Source: Streptomyces sp. f51 (GTDB lineage: Bacteria > Actinomycetota > Actinomycetes > Streptomycetales > Streptomycetaceae). Taken from it: a stretch of DNA of 64,000 bases. The notes under the pieces are model-generated. The model was not told where the DNA came from. It worked only from the letters and a program-made list of their open reading frames with translations, and did no database searches. The stretch covers positions 992,001-1,056,000 of the forward strand of contig NZ_CP149798.1 in NCBI RefSeq assembly GCF_037940415.1, read 5' to 3'. Positions 47,790 to 59,958 of the stretch are shown one piece after another. Numbering within the stretch: the first letter of the stretch is position 1; the number at the start of each line of letters is the position of its first letter. Made by a program: the position numbers and the translations under genes.

Positions 47790-48896
47790 CTAGAGCGCGA
47801 GCAGTTCCTTGGTCGTGATGGTGAGTAGCTCGGGTCCGCCGTCCGCCTCAGGGCGTACGACGAGCGTGTCATCGATCCTGACACCGCCCCGGCCCGGAAG
47901 GTGGACCCCCGGTTCGACGGTGACCGGCACGCAAGCGTCCAGTTTACCCATGGCCGCGGGGGCAAGCTGCGGGTCCTCGTCGATTTCGAGCCCGACACCG
48001 TGCCCCGTCAGGGGTGGAAGACCTTCGGTATGGCCGCCGGAGTCCAGTACCTGGCGGGCCGCGCGGTCCACGTCGCGGTAGGCGGCGCCGGGTGCCAGCG
48101 CCTCCCGTCCGGCCCGCTGGGCGGCGAAGACGAGGTCGTACAGCTCGATCTGCCAGTCGGCCGGCGAGGTGCCGATCACGAAGGTACGACCGATCTCACA
48201 CCGGTAGCCGCGGTAGGTCGCGCCGAGGCACACGGAGAGGAAGTCGCCCTCCTCGACACGCCGGTCGGTGGGACGGTGACCCCGGCGTCCCGAGTTCGGT
48301 CCTGTGCCCACCGAGGTCGCGAAGGCCGGTCCGTCCGCGCCGTGGTCGACGAGCCTGCGCTCCAGCTCCAGGGCCAGATGGCGTTCCGTGCGGCCGACGA
48401 GGATCGATTCGAGGAGTTCACCGAGCGCCTGGTCGGCGATCTCGGCGCCGATCCGCAGCGCGGAGATCTCCTCCTCGTCCTTGATCACGCGCAGCTGTTC
48501 CACCGCTCCGCCCAGGTCGGCCAGGCGCAGGTGCGGCGCGACCGAACCGAGGGCACGGTGGCGGGTCACGGTCAGGTGGTGTTCCTCGACCGCGAGGGAC
48601 TCGGCTCCCTGGCCGGCCGCGAGTCCGGCGGCGGCGACGGCCGGATCGCCTCCGGCGCGGGGAAGCACCCGGACGTCCAGCGCCTCGTCGGGGCGCCCTT
48701 CCGAGGGCTCGCCGGTCGGCGGGCCGCCGCACAGCAGCAGATCCCCGTCGCTCCCGAGCAGGAGCACCGCGCCGGGCGGCGCGGCGCCGGCGAGATACCT
48801 CACGTTGGCGGGACGGGTGACGAGCGCTGCCGCGCTGCCGCCCGCCGTACAGCGCTCCCGGAGCCGCTCTCTGCGGGTCGCGTACACCTCTGGCAT
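47790..48896 (-). CDS. M24B (Xaa-Pro aminopeptidase-like) protein with substituted metal ligands
   Basis: A 368-residue protein with a creatinase-like N-terminal domain (1-135) and a pita-bread catalytic domain. His299 in '[14 protein letters not shown]' and Glu328 in '[10 protein letters not shown]' are kept. Three other usual ligands differ: the first Asp is C223 ('[13 protein letters not shown]'), the second is E234 ('CEIGRTF') and the last Glu is D342 ('[10 protein letters not shown]'). It may bind metal differently or have lost peptidase activity. The ATG at 48896 is the first plausible start. The efp gene follows 59 bp downstream. Confidence 0.82.
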   Translation of the reverse strand: MPEVYATRRERLRERCTAGGSAAALVTRPANVRYLAGAAPPGAVLLLGSDGDLLLCGGPPTGEPSEGRPDEALDVRVLPRAGGDPAVAAAGLAAGQGAESLAVEEHHLTVTRHRALGSVAPHLRLADLGGAVEQLRVIKDEEEISALRIGAEIADQALGELLESILVGRTERHLALELERRLVDHGADGPAFATSVGTGPNSGRRGHRPTDRRVEEGDFLSVCLGATYRGYRCEIGRTFVIGTSPADWQIELYDLVFAAQRAGREALAPGAAYRDVDRAARQVLDSGGHTEGLPPLTGHGVGLEIDEDPQLAPAAMGKLDACVPVTVEPGVHLPGRGGVRIDDTLVVRPEADGGPELLTITTKELLAL

Positions 48897-49386
48897 GCAC
48901 CGAGCCTACGAGCGCGGGGCCGATGCCGCCGGTCCAGAGGGCCGGACGGGTATCCCCCGGCCGGGAGGCGCGGACGCGGTGCCCTTCACGAACCCGCCGG
49001 CAGGGATTCCCTACGGCCGGGTTCCCCCCGCGCGGGGATTCCTCGCGGCCGGGTTCCCGCTACAGGGCGGCCGGGTTCCCGCGAGCAGGGAGGCAGCGCC
49101 TAGGCACGGGCGGAGCCTCCTGAGCGCGGCCTGCGGCCCCCTCCCGCGCGGGTGGAGCCTCCGGACGGTCTCCGAGGTGCGCGCCCACCGGCGGACCGCT
49201 CCTGGGTGCGCGCGCCCTCGGCGGACCGCCCCTGGGTGCGCGCGCCCACCGGCGGACCGCCCCTCGCCGGACACGGCCGCGGACGGGCCCCGCCGGGGAC
49301 GGCATCGTGCCGGTGCGGCGGCGTTCCCGGCGGCTCGATTCGGTGCCCGGGTGCTCGGGCTCAGCGGCGCGAAGGGGCGGGCTGCC
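48897..49386. other. GC-rich intergenic region with short tandem repeats (490 bp)
   Basis: No gene is supported. GGCGGACCG units recur at 49190, 49220 and 49251 (30-31 bp apart, joined by CTGGGTGCGCGCGCCC), and GGCCGGGTTCCC-type motifs recur at 49016, 49049 and 49068. It contains the promoter of the M24 gene and the 3' side of the P-loop gene. Confidence 0.6.
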
Positions 49387-50343
49387 TCACCACTGCGGTG
49401 GGCTGGCGATCGAGCGGGCCAGGACGTCGTCCAGGACGCGGGCCGTGGTCGCCACGTCGAGCTGGGAGTTGTCGATGATCGGGAGCCCGGAGCCGTACCA
49501 GCCCGCCATGCGGCCGTGGATCCGCGCGACCTCCTCGTCACTGAGCCTGCGGTTGCCCGAGCGCTCCGCGTTGCGCTCCAGGACCACCTCCAGGCCCGGC
49601 AGGAGCACGACCGGCAGCAGCCCGGGACCCACGTGCCGCTTCCAGCCGCCGAGGCCGACGACCGGCCGGTCCGGGAAGACGGCGTCGTCCAGGATGCACG
49701 AGATGCCGTTGGCCAGGAAGTTGCGGGCGGCGAAGCCGCAGGTGCGGCGGGCGAGCCGATACTGCGCCTCGGAATGGTCGTTCCATCCGGACTGCGGGTC
49801 GGCGAAGCCCGAGCGCACCCATTCGCGTACGTCGTCGAGGCTGATGTGGGCCGTGGGCACCCGGCGGTGATCCGCCCAGTACTTGGCGACGCTGGTCTTC
49901 CCGGCGCCCGCGGGGCCGATGAGCAGGACGGCGAGCGTGGTCGCCGCCGGGTCGGGCGCGCCCGTGGCGGCCTGCGGGTTCGGCATGGCCACCGAGACGC
50001 CCGGGGGCAGCCGCACATGCCCGGTGCTGTCCGGCGCGGGCGGCCCGGAGGGATGCGGCGGAGGCTGCGCCGACGGGTGCTGAGGATGCTGGGGCGGGTG
50101 CGCCGACGGGTGCTGAGGATGCTGGACCGGCGGGTGCTGCGGAGGCTGCTGGGGCATCTGGTGCGGTGGCAGATGGTGCTGCGGTGTCTGGGCGGGCGGG
50201 GCGCCGGGCGGCACCGGCGCTCCGGCGAAGCCCGGCGCGGAGCCCTGCTGCCCCGGATACTGTCCGGCCGGCGGCCATCCGGCGGCCGGCCCTTGCCCCG
50301 GCTGGTGGGGCGGCGGCAGCGGAGCCCCCACTGCGTGCTGCAT
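49387..50343 (-). CDS. P-loop ATP-binding protein with Pro/His/Gln-rich N-terminus
   Basis: A 318-residue protein. Residues 1-110 are low-complexity ('PPHQMPQQPPQHPPVQHPQH'), probably disordered. From about residue 135 comes a nucleotide-kinase-like domain: Walker A 'LLIGPAGAGKTSVAKYW', 'HISLDDVREWVRSGFADPQSGWNDHSEAQYRLA' and a late 'LLPGLEVVLERNAERSGNRRLSDEEVARIHGRM', resembling polynucleotide-kinase/zeta-toxin P-loop enzymes. The ATG at 50343 is firm. It lies 191 bp downstream of aroB on the same strand. The substrate is unknown; a metabolite kinase is as likely as an RNA or toxin kinase. Confidence 0.82.
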   Translation of the reverse strand: MQHAVGAPLPPPHQPGQGPAAGWPPAGQYPGQQGSAPGFAGAPVPPGAPPAQTPQHHLPPHQMPQQPPQHPPVQHPQHPSAHPPQHPQHPSAQPPPHPSGPPAPDSTGHVRLPPGVSVAMPNPQAATGAPDPAATTLAVLLIGPAGAGKTSVAKYWADHRRVPTAHISLDDVREWVRSGFADPQSGWNDHSEAQYRLARRTCGFAARNFLANGISCILDDAVFPDRPVVGLGGWKRHVGPGLLPVVLLPGLEVVLERNAERSGNRRLSDEEVARIHGRMAGWYGSGLPIIDNSQLDVATTARVLDDVLARSIASPPQW

Positions 50344-50534
50344 CCGGTGCCACTCCGTCTCGTACAGGCGATGTGCGCTGGCGGACGGGACCCGGTCCCG
50401 TCGCTACCGAACGGTACCTTCCCCGGCCGTCGTTGTGTGAACGGCCGGGGACCGTGCGAAGTGCCCGGGAAGGAGAGGCAAAACGGGCTGAGCAGGTGTC
50501 CTTCGGACGATAAGGCCCCGCGGGGCGCGGCCCG

Positions 50535-52134
<1,600 letters not shown>

Positions 52135-52138
<4 letters not shown>

Positions 52139-53319
52139 CGGATGACCAGGTTCTCGAGGTAGGACCGGACGTTGCGGCGGGTCTCGGTGACCGAGTCGCC
52201 GCCGAACTTCTCGGCCACCGCGTCCGCGAGGACGAGGGCGACCATGGCCTCGGCGACGATGCCTGCGGCCGGGACGGCGGAGACGTCGGAGCGCTGGTGG
52301 TGGGCCTTGGCGGCCTCGCCGGTGGAGACGTCGACGGTGGCCAGCGCGCGCGGCACGGTGGCGATCGGCTTCATCGCGGCGCGGACGCGCAGCAGCTCGC
52401 CGGTGCTCAGACCGCCCTCGGTGCCGCCGGCGCGGCCCGACGTGCGCCTGATGCCCTCGGGTGTGTTGACGATCTCGTCGTGGGCCTGGGAGCCGGGCAC
52501 CCGGGCCATCTCGAAGCCGTCGCCGATCTCGACGCCCTTGATCGCCTGAATGCCCATCAGGGCTCCGGCGAGACGGGCGTCCAGCTTGCGGTCCCAGTGC
52601 ACGTGCGAGCCGAGGCCCACCGGTACGCCGTACGCGAGCACCTCGACGACACCGCCGAGCGTGTCGCCGTCCTTGTGGGCCTGGTCGACCTCCGCGACCA
52701 TCGCCTTCGAGGCGTCGGCGTCCAGGCAGCGCAGCGGGTCCGCGTCGAGCTTCTCGACGTCGGCCGGGGTGGGGTAGTTGCCCTGCGGGGCCTTCACGGA
52801 GCAGAGCTCGACCACGTGCGAGACGATCTCGATCCCGGCCGTCTCCTTCAGGTACGAGCGGGCGACGGCGCCGAGCGCGACGCGGGCCGCGGTCTCGCGG
52901 GCGGAGGCGCGCTCCAGGATCGGGCGGGCCTCGTCGAAGCCGTACTTCTGCATGCCGGCGAGGTCGGCGTGGCCGGGCCTCGGGCGGGTCAGCGGGGCGT
53001 TGCGGGCGAGGTCGGCGAGGATCTGCGGGTCGACCGGGTCGGCCGCCATGACCTGGTCCCACTTGGGCCATTCGGTGTTGCCGACCATGACCGCGACCGG
53101 TGAGCCGAGGGTGAGGCCGTGCCGTACGCCGCCGAGGAAGGTGACCTCGTCGCGCTCGAACTTCATCCGGGCACCGCGTCCATAGCCCAGTCGCCGCCGG
53201 GCGAGGTGGTCCGCCACCATCTCCGTGGTGATCGGGACGCCGGCGGGAAGGCCCTCCAGCGTCGCGACGAGTGCGGGACCGTGGGACTCCCCCGCGGTCA
53301 GCCAGCGCAAACTGCTCAA
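52135..53319 (-). CDS. aroC: Chorismate synthase
   Basis: A 394-residue FMN-dependent enzyme making chorismate. '[21 protein letters not shown]' and '[39 protein letters not shown]'-like blocks identify it. The start is a TTG at 53319, supported by GAGGAG 6 nt upstream and by conserved sequence from the first residues. It leads the aroC-aroK-aroB unit. The 279-bp gap to aroE should hold its promoter. Confidence 0.95.
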
Positions 53320-53598
53320 CGGTGCTCCTCATCCTCGCGCCCTGTACTGCTGCTGCGTACACGTCTCCTCGCGTACAGCGACGGCGCGACCGGGTGCGCG
53401 GCCCTGGCCCGCCACGTCCGATCCTCCCACGTCCGGGGACGGGAACCGGCCGCAGGTCCATAAAGCGGACGCTCGCGGCCGGGGCACGGGCTCCCACGCA
53501 CCCCGCCGGGGCCTCGTCGGGACGGCACGTGCCGGACCGCACGGGTTCCTCCCCGCCGGACTCGGCGGACCCGGGATGCGGGGGGGGTCGGTCAGGTC

Positions 53599-54438
53599 CT
53601 AGCGCTCGGCGAGGGCGTGTTCGCCGGCCTTGCGCATGGCGAGGAGGGGGGCCGGGGCGCGTCCGGTCATCTGCTCGACCTGGAGCACGGCCTGGTGCAC
53701 CAGCAGATCGAGACCGCCGACCACGGCTCCGCCGTACGCGGACCAACGCGCCGCGAGCTCGGTCGGCCAGGGGTCGTACAGCACGTCGAAGAGGGTCGTG
53801 GGGCGCCCGGGGACGGCTGCGGCCAGCGCGTCCGTGGTGCCGGCCGGTGTCGTGGCGATCACCAGCGGCGCCCGCAGGGCCCGCTCCGCGTCGGCCCAGT
53901 CCTCGGTGCGCACCTCGATGCCGAGGCGCTCGCCCCACTGCCGCATCTCGGCGGCCCGCTCCCGGCTGCGGACGTACGCGACGACCTCACCGGTGCAGAT
54001 CCGCGCGAGGGCGGCCAGCGCGGAGGAGGCGGTGGCGCCGGCGCCGAGGACGGCGGCCGAGTCCACCTGCTCGATCCCCCGCTCGCGCAGGGCGGCGACC
54101 ATCCCCGGGACGTCGGTGTTGTCCCCCAGGCGGCGCCCGTCCTCGGTGAACACGACGGTGTTGACGGCCTCGACGGAGGCGGCCGTGTCACTGATCCCGT
54201 CGAGCAGCGGCATGACGGCCCGCTTGAGCGGCATGGTCAGCGACAGTCCGGCCCACTCCGGCCCCAGGCCCTCGACGAAAGCGGGCAGCGCCGCCTCGTC
54301 GACCTCGAACCGGTCGTACGTCCAGTCGCCGAGGCCCAGTTCCCGGTAGGCCGCGCGGTGCAGGACCGGGGAGAGGGAGTGGGCGATCGGCGAACCGAGC
54401 ACGGCGGCCCGGCGGGCATCAGTTGCCCGAGCTGGCAT
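53599..54438 (-). CDS. aroE: Shikimate dehydrogenase
   Basis: A 279-residue NADP-linked enzyme. 'AVLGSPIAHSLSPVLHRAAYRELGL' binds shikimate, catalytic Lys is in 'LSLTMPLKRAV', Asp in 'GDNTDVPGMV', and 'AAVLGAGATASSALAAL' is the nucleotide loop. The ATG at 54438 overlaps the mltG gene end by 20 bp. The aroC-aroK-aroB unit lies downstream on the same strand after 279 bp. Confidence 0.94.
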   Translation of the reverse strand: MPARATDARRAAVLGSPIAHSLSPVLHRAAYRELGLGDWTYDRFEVDEAALPAFVEGLGPEWAGLSLTMPLKRAVMPLLDGISDTAASVEAVNTVVFTEDGRRLGDNTDVPGMVAALRERGIEQVDSAAVLGAGATASSALAALARICTGEVVAYVRSRERAAEMRQWGERLGIEVRTEDWADAERALRAPLVIATTPAGTTDALAAAVPGRPTTLFDVLYDPWPTELAARWSAYGGAVVGGLDLLVHQAVLQVEQMTGRAPAPLLAMRKAGEHALAER

Positions 54439-56326
54439 TGAACTTTTCCTTCAGTTTCTCGAACTGGGCCAAGGTCTTGGCGAATTCCGTGTTGTTCTGG
54501 CCGTCGGTCGCCACGAAGTACATCCAGCCGTCCTTCGTGGGGTTGAACACGGCCCTGAAGGCGTCGTCACCCGGGTTGCCGATGGGACCCGGCGGCAGGC
54601 CCCGGTGGTAATACGTGTTGTACGGGTCCGGGTTGCTGTTGATCTCGGACTCGCCGATATGAATCTTGCTCTGGCCCTTCAGGTAATTGAAGGTCGAGTC
54701 GAACTGGAGCTTCTGATTGGTCTCGGTGTTGGTGCTCTTGAGGCGGTTGTAGACGACCTCGGCCATCTTGCGGTAGTCGTCGTGCGTCTTGCCTTCCGCC
54801 TGCACCAGGCTCGCGACCGTGACCACCTGGAGCGGGTTCTCCAGCTTGAGCGCCTTCGCCTTCGCCACGAGACCCATCGCCGCGTACCTCCTGTTGGCCT
54901 CCGCGACCATGCTCTTGAGTACGCTCTCGGGCTTCATGCCCTTGGCGGCGGGATACGTGAGCGGGTACAGGAACCCCTCCAGGGGGTCCTTTATGTCCTT
55001 GTTGCTGTTCGCCCAGCTCGGAAGTCCGAGGGACTTGTATTCCTTCTTGGCGACGGCGCTCGTGGTGCCCTTGGCGAGCCCGAGCTTCTCGTCGATATTC
55101 GCGTACACCTCGGCATTGCGACGTCCCGGAGGCACGGTCACATTGTTCTGGCTCTTGGGGTCGAGCATGAGCGCGACGGCGCTCTTGGCCGACATCCCCT
55201 TGCGCAGGATGTAGGCGCCCGCCTGAATCGACTTTCCCTTGGGATTCTCGGCCTGGGCGGACACGAACGCGTCCACGCTCTTGACGACACCGGCCGCCTT
55301 GAGTTTCTGGCCGATCACATAGCCGCCCTCGCCCTTGCCGATCTCGACGGGAACCTGTCCCGTACCCTCGCCGGCGAAATCGGGGGCCGCGCCGAAACGA
55401 TTCTGGTAGTAGTGGTAGCCGTAGAGCCCGGCCCCGGCGAGACCACCGCCGAAGACCACGACGACCAGCAGGCAGGCGCAGCCGCTGCGGCGCTTCTTGC
55501 CCTTGCCGCCGGCGCGTTCCTTGCCGCCGCCCCGCTCCTTGCGGCCACGGCCCTTCTTCGGGTCGTCGTCCTCGTCGAAGTCGTCGTCATCGTCGTCGGC
55601 GCCGGAGAAGAAGGCGTGCTCGCCCTGGTCGGGTCCCGGGTCCCAGTCCGTCTCGGGCTCGGGTTCGGGCTCGCGACGCCGGGCCGGCGGCTCGGGCGGC
55701 GGATAGGCGTCGGGGGTGTTGTAGTGGTCGGGCTGTTCACCCGTGTACTGGCCGCCGTAGGGGTCGGCGGGGTCGCCCGCGTACGGCACCTGGGACTGCG
55801 AGCCGGTGCCGTTGTCGGCGTACTGCTGCCGGCCCTGATCCGGATACTGCTGCTGCCCCTGACCGGGGTACTGCTGCTGCCCCTGCCCCGGGTACGCCTG
55901 CTGGCCCTGGCCGGGGTACTGCTGCTGCCCCTGGCCCGGGTACTGCTGCTGCCCTTGCCCCTGGTACGGCTGCTGCCCCTGACCGGGGTACTGCTGCTGC
56001 CCCTGACCCGGGTACTGCTGCTGCCCTTGCCCCTGGTACGGCTGCTGCCCCTGGTCGGGATACTGCTGACCGCCCTGGAACTGCTGGTCCTGATACTGCT
56101 GCCGGCCGGGGTACTGCCCGTGCCGGCCCTGCGGCTCGTACTGCTGCTGGCCCTGGTACTGCTGGCCCTGGCCCCAGTCGCCCTGCTGCTGCGGATAGTG
56201 CTGCGGCTGGCCGCCGTCGTAGGCGGACTGGCCGTCGGCGGCCTGTCCGCCCCATCCGCCGTCCCCGTACAACGGGTCCTCCGGATGCCACGGTTCGGAG
56301 CCAGAGCCCCGGCCATACTCAGTCAT
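54419..56326 (-). CDS. mltG: Endolytic murein transglycosylase MltG with long Gln/Tyr-rich cytoplasmic tail
   Basis: A 635-residue single-pass membrane enzyme cutting nascent peptidoglycan. Residues 1-240 are low-complexity; about ten 8-residue GQGQQQYP-type units fill residues 88-169. An acidic run (244-255) and a basic run (257-280) precede the membrane helix (285-305). The extracellular YceG/MltG domain follows, with 'VTVASLVQAEGKTHDDYRKMAEVVYNRL', where E511 aligns with the catalytic glutamate. Enterobacterial MltG is about 340 residues, so nearly half of this protein is an added cytoplasmic tail. It overlaps aroE; ruvX is upstream. Confidence 0.93.
   Translation of the reverse strand: MTEYGRGSGSEPWHPEDPLYGDGGWGGQAADGQSAYDGGQPQHYPQQQGDWGQGQQYQGQQQYEPQGRHGQYPGRQQYQDQQFQGGQQYPDQGQQPYQGQGQQQYPGQGQQQYPGQGQQPYQGQGQQQYPGQGQQQYPGQGQQAYPGQGQQQYPGQGQQQYPDQGRQQYADNGTGSQSQVPYAGDPADPYGGQYTGEQPDHYNTPDAYPPPEPPARRREPEPEPETDWDPGPDQGEHAFFSGADDDDDDFDEDDDPKKGRGRKERGGGKERAGGKGKKRRSGCACLLVVVVFGGGLAGAGLYGYHYYQNRFGAAPDFAGEGTGQVPVEIGKGEGGYVIGQKLKAAGVVKSVDAFVSAQAENPKGKSIQAGAYILRKGMSAKSAVALMLDPKSQNNVTVPPGRRNAEVYANIDEKLGLAKGTTSAVAKKEYKSLGLPSWANSNKDIKDPLEGFLYPLTYPAAKGMKPESVLKSMVAEANRRYAAMGLVAKAKALKLENPLQVVTVASLVQAEGKTHDDYRKMAEVVYNRLKSTNTETNQKLQFDSTFNYLKGQSKIHIGESEINSNPDPYNTYYHRGLPPGPIGNPGDDAFRAVFNPTKDGWMYFVATDGQNNTEFAKTLAQFEKLKEKFNASSGN
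55820..56065 (-). repeat. mltG: 24-bp coding repeats (GQGQQQYP octads) in mltG
   Basis: About ten in-frame 24-bp units encode QYPGQGQQ variants (PYQGQGQQ, AYPGQGQQ, QYPDQGRQ). The period is a multiple of three, so the array can change length without breaking the gene. Confidence 0.9.
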
Positions 56327-56448
56327 CGATCCCCTACGAGCCGCGAGCCGGAAGCTGCCGGCTCTCGTGGCCCGGCGTCCGTCCGCCTCTTTACTGTGCG
56401 ACGGCTGTTCGAACCCACCGCATCGGGCGGAACGTTACCGTATCGCGA

Positions 56449-56913
56449 TCACATGACCACTTCGACGCCCTCGCCGGGAGATGTGCCTGACACCCGTTCG
56501 GATTCCAGTGCCTGCTGAAGGATGATGACGGCGGCGGCCTGGTCGATCACCGACCGGCCCTTCTTCGACTTCACGCCCGCGGCGCGCAGCCCCTGGCCGG
56601 CCGTGACCGTGGTCATCCTCTCGTCCACGAGCCGCACCGGGACGGGAGCGATCCCGCCCGCGAGCTCCTGGGCGAAGGCACGGACCTTGACGGCGGCGGG
56701 GCCCTCGCCCCCCTTGAGGGAGCGAGGGAGTCCGACGACGACCTCGATCGGCTCGTACTCCTCGACCAGCTGCTTCAGCCGGCGGTGGGCGGCCGGGATG
56801 TCACGTCCCGGGACCGTCTCCACCGGAGTCGCGAGGATCCCGTCGGGGTCGCACGAGGCGACCCCGATCCGGGCGTCCCCGACGTCGATCGCGAGCCGGC
56901 GTCCTCTTCGCAT
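56449..56913 (-). CDS. ruvX: Putative pre-16S rRNA nuclease YqgF/RuvX
   Basis: A 154-residue RNase H-fold nuclease. 'RRLAIDVGDARIGVASCDPDGILATPVETV' carries the first catalytic Asp, 'VVVGLPRSLKGGEGPAA' and 'VRLVDERMTTVTA' the others. It lies between alaS (15 bp upstream) and mltG, the usual actinobacterial order alaS-ruvX-mltG-aroE. Confidence 0.94.
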   Translation of the reverse strand: MRRGRRLAIDVGDARIGVASCDPDGILATPVETVPGRDIPAAHRRLKQLVEEYEPIEVVVGLPRSLKGGEGPAAVKVRAFAQELAGGIAPVPVRLVDERMTTVTAGQGLRAAGVKSKKGRSVIDQAAAVIILQQALESERVSGTSPGEGVEVVM

Positions 56914-56928
56914 CTTCTCGGCCGATTC

Positions 56929-59598
56929 TTACTTCGCCGCGGCCACGAGGCGCTGCACGGCGTCGATGGCCTCGCCGACGGCGGCGGGGTTCTGACCGCC
57001 GCCCTGGGCGACGTCCGGCTTGCCGCCACCGCCGCCACCGAGGGTCTTGGCGGCGCCGCGGACCAGTTCGCCGGCCTTCAGACCCCGCTCGCGGGCGGCC
57101 TCGTTGGTGGCGATGACCGTCAGCGGCTTGCCGCCCACGACCGTGAACAGGGCCACGACCGCGGCCCGTCCGCCCTGGATCCGGCCGCGCACGTCGAGGA
57201 CCAGCTTTCGCAGGTCGTCGGCGCCCGTGCCGTCCGGGACCTGGCCGGTGACCAGGGCCACGCCGTTGACGTCCTTGGCGGACTCGACGAGACCGGCGGC
57301 GGCCTGGAGGACCTTCTCCGCGCGGAACCGCTCGATCTCCTTCTCGGCGTCCTTCAGCTTGCCGAGCATGGCGGAGACCTTCTCCGGAAGCTCCTCCGGG
57401 CGGCCCTTGACCAGCTCCTGGAGCTGGGCGACGACCGTGTGCTCACGGGCCAGGAAGTTGTAGGCGTCGACGCCGACGAGGGCCTCGATGCGCCGCACGC
57501 CGGAACCGATGGACGACTCGCCGAGCAGCTTCACCAGACCCAGCTGGGCGGTGTTGTGCACGTGCGTGCCGCCGCACAGCTCCTTGGAGAAGTCGCCGAT
57601 CGTCACGACACGGACGCGCTCGCCGTACTTCTCGCCGAACTCGGCGATGGCGCCCTGCTTCTTGGCCTCGTCGATGCTCATGACCTCGGCCTGGACGTCC
57701 AGGTCGCGGGCGAGCACCTCGTTGATCTGCTGCTCGACGTCCGTCATCACGGCCGTCGGGACGGCGGACGGGGAGCCGAAGTCGAAACGGAAGCGGCCGG
57801 GCTGGTTCTCGGAACCGGCCTGGGCGGCCGTCGGACCGAGAGCGTCGCGCAGCGCCTGGTGCGTGAGGTGCGTGGCCGAGTGGGCGCGGGCGATGGCCTT
57901 GCGACGGCGTACGTCGATGGTGGCCTGGACCTTGGCGCCGACGGTGGCCTCGCCGACCTGGACGACGCCCTTGTGGACGTACACACCCGGGACGGGCTTC
58001 TGGCAGTCGCGGATCTCGATGACGGCTCCGGTGTCGACCCGGATGCGGCCGGTGTCACCGATCTGGCCGCCGCCCTCGGCGTAGAAGGGGGTGCGGTCGA
58101 GGACGATCTCGACCTCGTCGCCCTCGGTGGCGGCCGGGGAGGAGACGCCGTCGACCAGGATGCCGACGATCGTCGACTCGGCCTCGGTGCCGTCGTACCC
58201 GACGAAGTCGGTCTCACCGGCGGCGTCGGCGATCTGACGGTAGGCGCCGAGGTCGGCGTGGCCCGTCTTCTTGGCGCGGGCGTCGGCCTTGGCCTTGTCC
58301 CGCTGCTCCTTCATCAGGCGGCGGAAGCCGTCCTCGTCCACCGACAGGCCCTGTTCGGCGGCCATTTCGAGGGTGAGGTCGATCGGGAAGCCCCAGGTGT
58401 CGTGGAGCAGGAAGGCCTTGTCGCCGGCGAGGACCGTGCCGCCCGACGACTTGGTGTCGGTGATGGCCGTGTCGAGGATGTTCGTGCCGGCCTTCAGCGT
58501 CTTGAGGAAGGCGGCCTCCTCGGCGAGGGCCACGGTCTCGATCCGCTGCCGGTCGGTGACCAGCTCCGGGTACTGCTGGCCCATCATGCCGATGACGACG
58601 TCGATGAGGTCCTTGACGACCGGTCCGGTGGCGCCGAGCAGCCGCATGTTGCGGATGGCGCGGCGCATGATGCGGCGCAGTACGTAGCCGCGGCCTTCGT
58701 TGCCGGGGCTCACACCGTCGCCGATGAGCATGACGGAGGTGCGCATGTGGTCGGTGACCACACGCAGCGAGACGTCGGAGGCGTGGGCGGCGCCGTACTC
58801 GACACCCGTCAGCTCGGTGGCCTTGTTGATGACGGCCATCGAGGTGTCGATCTCGTACATGTTCTGTACGCCCTGGAGAATCATCGCGAGGCGTTCCAGG
58901 CCGAGGCCCGTGTCGATGTTCTTGCTGGGCAGCTCGCCGAGGATCTCGAAGTCGTCCTTCGAGATGCCCTCGCCGCGCTCGTACTGCATGAAGACCAGGT
59001 TCCAGATCTCCACGTACCGCTCGTCGTTGACGGCCGGGCCGCCCTCGACGCCGAACTCGGGGCCGCGGTCGTAGTTGATCTCGGAGCACGGACCACAGGG
59101 GCCCGGGACGCCCATGGACCAGTAGTTGTCCTTCTTGCCCAGGCGCTGGATGCGCTCGGACGGGACGCCGATCTTGTCGCGCCAGATGGTCTCGGCCTCG
59201 TCGTCGTCGAGGTAGACCGTGATCCACAGACGCTCGGGGTCGAGGCCGTAACCACCCTTGTCCTGGGGCGAGGTGAGCAGCTCCCAGGCGTAGGTGATGG
59301 CACCTTCCTTGAAGTAGTCCCCGAAGGAGAAGTTGCCGCACATCTGGAAGAACGTGCCGTGGCGGGTGGTCTTGCCGACCTCTTCGATGTCGGGCGTGCG
59401 CACGCACTTCTGCACGCTGGTGGCGCGCGCCCAGGGGGCCTTGACCTCGCCGAGGAAGTACGGCTTGAAGGGGACCATGCCGGCGGGGACCAGGAGCAGA
59501 GTCGGGTCGTCCGCGATGAGCGACGCCGAAGGGACGACGGTGTGACCGCGCTCCTCGTAGAAGCTCAACCAGCGGCGGCGGATTTCAGCCGACTCCAT
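56929..59598 (-). CDS. alaS: Alanyl-tRNA synthetase
   Basis: An 889-residue class II synthetase. The catalytic core begins '[28 protein letters not shown]', with '[18 protein letters not shown]' and '[16 protein letters not shown]'. The editing domain has HxxxH in '[17 protein letters not shown]' and the downstream metal Cys-His in '[16 protein letters not shown]'. The C-terminal DHHA1 domain ends '[15 protein letters not shown]'. The start overlaps the stop of the upstream small gene by 1 bp. Confidence 0.97.
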   Translation of the reverse strand: MESAEIRRRWLSFYEERGHTVVPSASLIADDPTLLLVPAGMVPFKPYFLGEVKAPWARATSVQKCVRTPDIEEVGKTTRHGTFFQMCGNFSFGDYFKEGAITYAWELLTSPQDKGGYGLDPERLWITVYLDDDEAETIWRDKIGVPSERIQRLGKKDNYWSMGVPGPCGPCSEINYDRGPEFGVEGGPAVNDERYVEIWNLVFMQYERGEGISKDDFEILGELPSKNIDTGLGLERLAMILQGVQNMYEIDTSMAVINKATELTGVEYGAAHASDVSLRVVTDHMRTSVMLIGDGVSPGNEGRGYVLRRIMRRAIRNMRLLGATGPVVKDLIDVVIGMMGQQYPELVTDRQRIETVALAEEAAFLKTLKAGTNILDTAITDTKSSGGTVLAGDKAFLLHDTWGFPIDLTLEMAAEQGLSVDEDGFRRLMKEQRDKAKADARAKKTGHADLGAYRQIADAAGETDFVGYDGTEAESTIVGILVDGVSSPAATEGDEVEIVLDRTPFYAEGGGQIGDTGRIRVDTGAVIEIRDCQKPVPGVYVHKGVVQVGEATVGAKVQATIDVRRRKAIARAHSATHLTHQALRDALGPTAAQAGSENQPGRFRFDFGSPSAVPTAVMTDVEQQINEVLARDLDVQAEVMSIDEAKKQGAIAEFGEKYGERVRVVTIGDFSKELCGGTHVHNTAQLGLVKLLGESSIGSGVRRIEALVGVDAYNFLAREHTVVAQLQELVKGRPEELPEKVSAMLGKLKDAEKEIERFRAEKVLQAAAGLVESAKDVNGVALVTGQVPDGTGADDLRKLVLDVRGRIQGGRAAVVALFTVVGGKPLTVIATNEAARERGLKAGELVRGAAKTLGGGGGGKPDVAQGGGQNPAAVGEAIDAVQRLVAAAK

Positions 59599-59951
59599 CA
59601 GTGGTCCTCATTCCGGTTGTACGAGTACGTCGTGTTGTCGATGTACTTGATCTGCTTGCTGTCGCCGGACTGCCCGCCGCCGAGCGCGCGGAGGCGGCGC
59701 TGCGTGGGCAGTTCGGGGTCCGGCTGCCCGTTCAGCCCGAGCACCTCGCCGAGTTCGGCCTCTCGCTGGGCCATCCCGTCGCGGACGTCGAGCGCGAACT
59801 CCTTGAGCCGGTGGCCCGCGTCGATCGCCTTGTTGGCGGCCTGTGCCGCGAGGCTCTCGGGGGTCAGCTGCCTGAGCTTGCGGTTTACCTTGGTGGTGGC
59901 CCATACACCCGCGGCTGCGCCCGCGGTGAACCAGAACGTACGGCGGAACAT
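59598..59951 (-). CDS. DUF6167-like small membrane-anchored protein
   Basis: A 117-residue protein. A short N-terminal hydrophobic helix ('[21 protein letters not shown]') is followed by a basic, helical region and a polar C-terminus. It is found next to alaS in streptomycetes (family name from memory). Its stop overlaps the alaS start by 1 bp, so it is translated just before alaS. A function linked to envelope rather than translation is likely but unknown. Confidence 0.75.
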   Translation of the reverse strand: MFRRTFWFTAGAAAGVWATTKVNRKLRQLTPESLAAQAANKAIDAGHRLKEFALDVRDGMAQREAELGEVLGLNGQPDPELPTQRRLRALGGGQSGDSKQIKYIDNTTYSYNRNEDH

Positions 59952-59958
59952 CGCTGCG

